Below, piece after piece: positions 59,270 through 64,000 of a stretch of DNA of 64,000 nt (positions are counted from its first letter, which is position 1; the number at the start of each line of letters is the position of its first letter). The notes under the pieces are model-generated. The model saw only the letters and a list, made by a program, of their open reading frames with translations. It was not told the DNA's origin and did not search any database. Position numbers and translations under genes: made by a program. This stretch comes from Saccharofermentans sp. (GTDB lineage Bacteria; Bacillota; Clostridia; Saccharofermentanales; Saccharofermentanaceae): contig JAILMW010000022.1 in assembly GCA_024692235.1 (NCBI GenBank), positions 166,777 through 230,776 of the forward strand, given 5' to 3'.

Positions 59270-60478
59270 ATGGCAAATTTCAGATATCAGGTTCTTGACA
59301 ATGCGGGCAAGCAGTCGACCGGTGTCGTGGAAGCACAGAGTATCGCTGATGCGTCCAGACGTCTTAAGGCCGAAGGTAAGTATGTCCTTAAAGTCGAACT
59401 TGATAAGGGTCCTGGAATACTGAACGCAGAGATCGGTAGTAAGAGACTTAATACCAAGGAACTCGTTCTTATTTCAAGACAGTTATCCTCGCTTCTTTCT
59501 GCAGGTATAACTATCATCCGTTCACTTGATATGTTGTATCAGCAGGTGGAAACGAAGAGATCCAAGAAGTGCGTAGGTGAGATCTACGAGGCTATCCAGT
59601 CCGGTAAGACACTTTCCGAAGCATTCAAAGATCAGAGGGACGTGCTCCCTTCCATTATGATCAGTATGATCGCAGCCGGTGAGGAATCCGGTCGTCTCGA
59701 TGAGATCATGTCTCGTCTTGCAGATCACTTCATGAAGGAGTCCAGACTGAAGAATAAGATCTCCGGTGCAATGGTTTATCCTAAGATCCTTTTCGTTCTC
59801 ACGCTTGGTATCACTGTCGGATTGATGACGTTCCTTGTCCCCGGTATCGCAGATACTATCGAAGATCTCGGTGGTGAGTTACCTAAGCTTACAAAAGCCG
59901 TTATCGCTATAAGTGATTCCTTGGTTCATTTCTGGTATGTATACGGTATCGTTATAGGCTTGATCGTATACGGTTTCCAGACGTGGAAGAGGAGCGACAA
60001 GGGTTCTATGCAGTGGGCTAAGCTCATGCTCACGATACCTATCGTAGGTAAGGCTACAAGAATGACTGCCGCTGCAAGATTCTGCAGAACAGTATCCACA
60101 CTTCTTAAGAGTGGTATTTCCGTTCTTACAGCTGTTGAGATCACTGCTGCTTCCCTTGATAATAAGGTTCTTGAAAAGAAGCTTAATGAGTCCAGGCTTG
60201 AGATCAGAAAAGGTACTTCTCTTTCTAAGTCAATCAAGGGAATACAGGAGTTCCCCCCTATGATCTACGCTATGACGGCTATCGGTGAAGAGTCCGGTAC
60301 ATTGGACAGCATCCTTGAGAAGGCAGCTGACTTCTTCGAAGATGAAGCTGATTCCGCTACAACAAAGATGACAACCGCACTTGAGCCTATCATGCTTATT
60401 TTGATGGCTATCTTGGTCGGTCTCACTGTCGGCGCTATCGCATTGCCTATCTTCACGATGGCCAAGGACATCATGTAA
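59270..60478 (+). CDS. pilC: Type IV pilus inner-membrane platform protein PilC
   Basis: 402 residues, two GspF domains each with membrane helices: FRYQVLDNAGKQSTGVVEA at the start, ISRQLSSLLSAGITIIRSLDML, MIAAGEESGRLDEIMSRLADHF, and the repeat MTAIGEESGTLDSILEKAADFFEDE. It anchors PilB and PilT at the membrane. AGGAGGA lies before the ATG. Confidence 0.95.
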   Translation: MANFRYQVLDNAGKQSTGVVEAQSIADASRRLKAEGKYVLKVELDKGPGILNAEIGSKRLNTKELVLISRQLSSLLSAGITIIRSLDMLYQQVETKRSKKCVGEIYEAIQSGKTLSEAFKDQRDVLPSIMISMIAAGEESGRLDEIMSRLADHFMKESRLKNKISGAMVYPKILFVLTLGITVGLMTFLVPGIADTIEDLGGELPKLTKAVIAISDSLVHFWYVYGIVIGLIVYGFQTWKRSDKGSMQWAKLMLTIPIVGKATRMTAAARFCRTVSTLLKSGISVLTAVEITAASLDNKVLEKKLNESRLEIRKGTSLSKSIKGIQEFPPMIYAMTAIGEESGTLDSILEKAADFFEDEADSATTKMTTALEPIMLILMAILVGLTVGAIALPIFTMAKDIM

Positions 60479-60496
60479 TACGGAAGGAGAATACTA

Positions 60497-61609
60497 ATGG
60501 GTATATTATCAGGAGGAAACTCTCAAACTTTGGTACTTGATACATCCAGTTCTGACCTTAAGCTGGCTGTAGGTACATATAATAAGAACGGTAACATCTA
60601 TATCGATAAGGCCGGTATCGTGCCTCTCGATTCAGATGCGATCACAGATGGTGCAATCTCCGATTCATTCGGTGTCATCATGGCTATCAAGCACGCTTTT
60701 GCAAGACTTGATATCAGGAATAAGAACTGCATCATTACAACAGACGGTCCCTTTGTTCATGCAAGAGACCTTGAGCTCCCTAAGGTTAAGCCTGATCAGC
60801 TCGACGATATGGTTCGTTACGAGGTTATGGGTCAGGGCACCAATAAGGATATGAACATCGAGTATATCGTTTACGGACAGACAAAGGATGTTGAGACCAA
60901 TGCTGATAAGCTCCAGATCAGAGCAACAGCTGTTCCTACAGAAACAATCAGCGATTACAGAGAGTTCATCAAGAGTATCGATCTTAATCCCCTTGCAATG
61001 GATGTTAATGCCAATGCTGTAAGAAAGCTCTTCAGTTCAGGCATCGCTAACGGAAACATCAGCATCAATCAGTCTACTTTGATGCTCATCGAGCTTTCCG
61101 GCGCAACAACAACAGTAACAATCCTCGATAAGGGCTTCCCTATCCTTACAAGAAGACTTCAGTTCGGTCACTCCAATATCAGACAGGTTGCTGAGTCTAT
61201 CAAGAAGATGCAGGGTGGTGGAGATAATCAGTCCTCTCTTGCAAGAAGACTTAATATTACTAAGGCTGAAACAGAGAGTGCAGTACCTCTCGAGGATATC
61301 GATGTATGGCACGAGTCACTCAATGACATGCCGTCTCTTCAGAGTGCTGTCAATGCATACTTCAAGAATCTTGTTGATGCAGTATCAAGAACAGCGCAGT
61401 TCTCTATCTCTAAGTTCCATATCGACAGCATTGGTACATGTCTCCTTTACGGTTCTGGAGCTAGCTATAAGAAGATCGACAAAGAGCTTTCAAGACAGCT
61501 TGGAACGCAGGTTGAGGTGCTTAATACATTAAGTACTGTAATCGGACCCAGAGATTTCGCATTGCCTCAGTTTATTAATTGTTGCGGTGCATTGATTCGT
61601 AATGACTAA
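60497..61609 (+). CDS. pilM: Type IV pilus assembly protein PilM
   Basis: 370 residues, actin-like fold. LVLDTSSSDLKLAVG at the start, LPKVKPDQLDDMVRYEVMGQG (the PilM interface), ELSGATTTVTILDKGFPILTRRLQFG, and YGSGASYKKIDKELSRQLG. It sits on the cytoplasmic side and binds the PilN N-terminus. Confidence 0.9.
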   Translation: MGILSGGNSQTLVLDTSSSDLKLAVGTYNKNGNIYIDKAGIVPLDSDAITDGAISDSFGVIMAIKHAFARLDIRNKNCIITTDGPFVHARDLELPKVKPDQLDDMVRYEVMGQGTNKDMNIEYIVYGQTKDVETNADKLQIRATAVPTETISDYREFIKSIDLNPLAMDVNANAVRKLFSSGIANGNISINQSTLMLIELSGATTTVTILDKGFPILTRRLQFGHSNIRQVAESIKKMQGGGDNQSSLARRLNITKAETESAVPLEDIDVWHESLNDMPSLQSAVNAYFKNLVDAVSRTAQFSISKFHIDSIGTCLLYGSGASYKKIDKELSRQLGTQVEVLNTLSTVIGPRDFALPQFINCCGALIRND

Positions 61610-61624
61610 GGAGGATTGCTGAAG

Positions 61625-62548
61625 ATGGCAAATTTTGGATCAGCAAAGGGTTATTCTAAAAAGGATCTTAACTTCTTTGCACAATTTACCGCAAAGGCTA
61701 GAAAGCAGGCGCGAGTTCTCGCAGTTGTTGTTTTGGCAGCCTTGATAGTAGTAGGATTTTTCGTTCTTTGGACAGCTTGGGCGCTTTTCAATAATCTCAG
61801 AGTCAAGGGTCAGGTTGACGACCTTACGATCGAGCTCCAGGATCCCAAGTACGCAAATCTTGATATCGAAGCAAAGAATCTCGAGCAGGAGATTATCGCC
61901 AGAAATCAGTATTTCTATACGATATCCGAGATGAGAAGGATCGTAGATGAGACACCTTCCGCTACAACGGATCTTGCAAATCTCATCGGTGAGAATATCC
62001 CCAATACAACTTATATATCCAAGTATGAGATTACCGGTACTGAGATGACTATCGAGGGATATACATTCAATTACTATGAAGCTTCTAATATAACTAATAT
62101 GCTTCAGGCTTCTGATGTATTCTCGGATCTGAATTTGACAGTTGAGCATGTTAACAGAGCTGAGAACGATCCTGAGGACGGAAGCCTCCTCACTATCAAC
62201 ACATATTACTCATTTATTATCACAGGTGATCTTACAGTTGATTCTTATATCTCTGTTAGCAAGGTTATTGACAGCGAGCTTGGTGTTACCGCTGTAGGCG
62301 GTGTTACTACAACTCCTTATGCTACAGGCAGCACATACGAGATCCCTGACATTGGAACACTCGAAGTAAATGGTGTTTCATATCAGCTTTCAAACGTACT
62401 TGTTGACGGTGTAGCTGTTACACCGGATGAGTTAAGTGCTATCATAGCAAATAACTCTATCTCCGGAAGAGCCGCCGGTAATATGAGCATTGAGCTGCAT
62501 TACACTGTTGTAGCTACTGACGAGGCAGCAGAAGGAGGAGAAGAATGA
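61625..62548 (+). CDS. pilN: Type IV pilus assembly protein PilN-like
   Basis: 307 residues from ATG 61625 after AGGAGG. A short cytoplasmic segment (MANFGSAKGYSKKDLNFFAQF), one membrane helix (about 32-58) and an outside coiled-coil and ferredoxin-like part. The C-terminal 90 residues are an extra domain not seen in most PilN. Position between pilM and pilO supports the call. Confidence 0.8.
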   Translation: MANFGSAKGYSKKDLNFFAQFTAKARKQARVLAVVVLAALIVVGFFVLWTAWALFNNLRVKGQVDDLTIELQDPKYANLDIEAKNLEQEIIARNQYFYTISEMRRIVDETPSATTDLANLIGENIPNTTYISKYEITGTEMTIEGYTFNYYEASNITNMLQASDVFSDLNLTVEHVNRAENDPEDGSLLTINTYYSFIITGDLTVDSYISVSKVIDSELGVTAVGGVTTTPYATGSTYEIPDIGTLEVNGVSYQLSNVLVDGVAVTPDELSAIIANNSISGRAAGNMSIELHYTVVATDEAAEGGEE

Positions 62549-63609
62549 ACAACTTAGGATCTCGTGAGAGAAATCTATTTATAATTTTCGGCATATTCTT
62601 ATTATGCGTTATCCTTTACGTAGGACCCATAAGATTACTCAACAATTCTACAGCTGATCTCAAGGTAGAGAGAGAAGCTCTCCAGGCACAGAAAGATTAC
62701 TATGATGCACTGGCTGAGCAGAATGAAGCTACAAGAGCTGAGATCGAGAATATCGAGGCCGATATTGCGGTCATCGAAGGTACATTCCTTCCTAATATCA
62801 ACACCGAGTGTCTTGCGCAGTGGGTATTGAACGTATTCGAGGAGAATAATTGTAAGTGGCTGGTTAAGATTAATACTGAAGACGCTGCCGCTCCTGATAT
62901 TGTTCTTCCTGACGGATCTCTTGCAGAGGATAATGTAATTATTAAGTCTGTGATGGTAGAGTATTCAACTTCAGATGGATGGAATGTAAGTTCTTACGGC
63001 GGAGATGACGGTATTAGAGAGAATACACTCTATGATGAGAACGGAATTCCTCAGGAAGCAGTCTTCGATTCTTACATGACAGATAGAACTTATGCCGGAA
63101 TGAACTCAAGAGAAGGATATACAGAGTTCCTTGCTGCTCTTCAGCAGATCGAGCAACAAGATGAGGATTGCATCAAGGTATCAAGAATAGCTGTTGAGGA
63201 GGAGTCAGGTTACATTCTCATGTATGCTACTATTGATTTCTATAGTGCAACATTCGTCGATCGTGTATCTGAGCCCGATACTAATGCTCCTTATGTTACT
63301 TGGAGCGGAGCTACTGATATCGCAACTGATCACGGCTTCATCGGTATGCCTTTCTTTGTCGATGATCCCGGAAGTGAATGGTTTGGTGTCATTATGCCCT
63401 CCGATGAAGCTACTGATAGAACGAGACCTTTCGCAGCTTATTATTCCGTTCAGACATGGGCTAACCTTGTTAATAATTCTGATGTTGCTACTGCTCTTGG
63501 TCTTGATAGTATGGATGGTCTTATCGGACCTGCGGCAGGTGGAGAGGCAGAAAATCCGGATGATACTACTCCTGATGATGTTGATCCTGCACTTACTGAT
63601 GAGAACTAA
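62545..63609 (+). CDS. pilO: Type IV pilus assembly protein PilO-like
   Basis: 354 residues. One membrane helix (about 9-29), then a coiled coil (LKVEREALQAQKDYYDALAEQNEATRAEIENIEADIAV) and an acidic outside domain, the PilO plan but longer than the usual 200. Acidic tail of Asp/Pro/Glu. Overlaps pilN by 4 bases. Confidence 0.75.
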   Translation: MNNLGSRERNLFIIFGIFLLCVILYVGPIRLLNNSTADLKVEREALQAQKDYYDALAEQNEATRAEIENIEADIAVIEGTFLPNINTECLAQWVLNVFEENNCKWLVKINTEDAAAPDIVLPDGSLAEDNVIIKSVMVEYSTSDGWNVSSYGGDDGIRENTLYDENGIPQEAVFDSYMTDRTYAGMNSREGYTEFLAALQQIEQQDEDCIKVSRIAVEEESGYILMYATIDFYSATFVDRVSEPDTNAPYVTWSGATDIATDHGFIGMPFFVDDPGSEWFGVIMPSDEATDRTRPFAAYYSVQTWANLVNNSDVATALGLDSMDGLIGPAAGGEAENPDDTTPDDVDPALTDEN

Positions 63610-63642
63610 TCGGAATAAACATATTGCAACTTAGCAAAACTA

Positions 63643-63678
63643 ATAACAGCTGATCTCTCTATCGGGATCAGCTGTTAT
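63643..63678 (+). terminator. Hairpin after the pil operon, probable terminator
   Basis: ATAACAGCTGATC (63643-63655) pairs perfectly with GATCAGCTGTTAT (63666-63678). The following bases are only moderately T-rich. Confidence 0.7.
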
Positions 63679-63795
63679 ATTATTGGGTAGAATATCAATC
63701 TAATTAACTACATAGGATACTAGACATAAGAGTATATCCAGAGAAAACATATAATCTTGAATTAGAAAGAATTATTAACAAACACGCCTAAGAAA

Positions 63796-63833
63796 TCAGG
63801 TCGAGGAAGCAGGAAAAACCTCCCAAGTCCTGA
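63796..63833 (+). other. Nested stem upstream of the prepilin gene
   Basis: TCAGG (63796-63800)/CCTGA (63829-63833) encloses GAGG (63803-63806)/CCTC (63819-63822). It lies upstream of the predicted prepilin promoter at 63889, in the 348-base gap 63610-63957. It does not match the c-di-GMP riboswitch consensus. Role unknown. Confidence 0.3.
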
Positions 63834-63888
63834 AATTATTGCACTACATTTAATTAAGAAAAAATATGGAGAAAATGTGAAAAAACTA

Positions 63889-63916
63889 TTGCACAATTGA
63901 AAAAGGGTGATATACT
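63889..63916 (+). promoter_or_regulatory. Promoter of the prepilin gene
   Basis: TTGCAC (63889-63894) and TATACT (63911-63916), 16-base spacing, 41 bases before the start. Confidence 0.65.
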
Positions 63917-63957
63917 AAAGATACAAACTCAATAACTTCCACAGGAGGAAATGTAAA

Positions 63958-64000
63958 ATGAAGAAGATTCAGAAGTCTAAGAAGGGTTTCACACTTATTG
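63958..64000 (+). CDS. Type IV prepilin, N-terminal start only (partial)
   Basis: ATG at 63958 after AGGAGGA. The visible 14 residues read MKKIQKSKKGFTLI, a short basic leader ending in Gly before Phe, the type III signal cut by prepilin peptidase. It continues beyond the right edge. Its place after pilO and a consensus promoter suggests the major pilin. Confidence 0.9.
   Translation, partial: MKKIQKSKKGFTLI

Noticed and set aside
63781..63850. c-di-GMP-I or -II riboswitch before the prepilin
   Set aside because: The conserved core and tetraloop-receptor sequences of either class are not there, and the predicted promoter lies downstream.

Overview
The window looks like chromosomal DNA of a Gram-positive anaerobe of class Clostridia (Bacillota); I cannot name the genus. 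Signs are a RemA (DUF370) gene beside gmk and rpoZ, a single-chain glycyl-tRNA synthetase, pyruvate phosphate dikinase, a flavin reductase-rubredoxin fusion, a Crh/HPr-like regulator, an ECF transporter S component, a cobalamin riboswitch, frequent AGGAGG-type ribosome sites and TTGACA/TATAAT promoters. No transposase, prophage or CRISPR array is visible.

Layout. 1-2.8 kb: end of the dTDP-L-rhamnose operon (rmlA', rmlB, rmlD, rmlC). 3.0-7.9 kb: a tight six-gene cassette (WecE-type sugar aminotransferase, polyprenyl-phosphate glycosyltransferase, SDR, ATP-grasp ligase, two small SMR/Arn-type proteins), read as making, modifying and flipping a lipid-linked amino sugar. 8-12.8 kb: a multi-hairpin intergenic region, high-molecular-weight rubredoxin, a class II Fic protein, a nucleotidyltransferase and a polytopic membrane protein. 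12.8-15.8 kb: cobalamin riboswitch with btuF-btuC-btuD. 15.8-20.0 kb (minus): ABC exporter with a permease-CPBP protease fusion. 20.1-23.6 kb: tRNA-Cys, a HEAT-like protein coupled to a GH26 enzyme, and two tRNA-Gly genes bracketing a small AT-rich insert with a DUF3800 gene preceded by its own promoter, a compact structured RNA and a leaky-terminator hairpin. 23.7-27.5 kb: membrane protein, thioredoxin, radical SAM protein, purF. 27.6-32.7 kb: a dlt-like operon (amino-acid racemase, adenylation enzyme, carrier protein, MBOAT, SGNH-like protein). 32.8-46.8 kb: core genes (rplM-rpsI, tsaE-tsaB-rimI, crh-like, uvrC, yicC-remA-gmk-rpoZ-glyQS) and an ECF S component with a class V aminotransferase. 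47-49.6 kb: ppdK. 49.8-52.4 kb: ABC ATPase and permease. 52.4-55.3 kb (minus): yebC, a P-loop/Asp23-like fusion, a Cys-rich protein and a DsrE-like protein. 55.4-64 kb: type IV pilus locus (divergent prepilin peptidase; pilB, pilT, pilC, pilM, pilN, pilO; start of a prepilin).

Three regions share a cell-surface theme: rhamnose, lipid-linked amino sugar and dlt-like aminoacyl transfer, and pili. The most unusual items are the DUF3800 locus with its own structured RNA, the amino-sugar cassette with an ATP-grasp ligase, and the racemase-containing dlt-like operon whose SGNH protein has Cys where Ser is expected. Function calls come from reading protein motifs; no database search was run.
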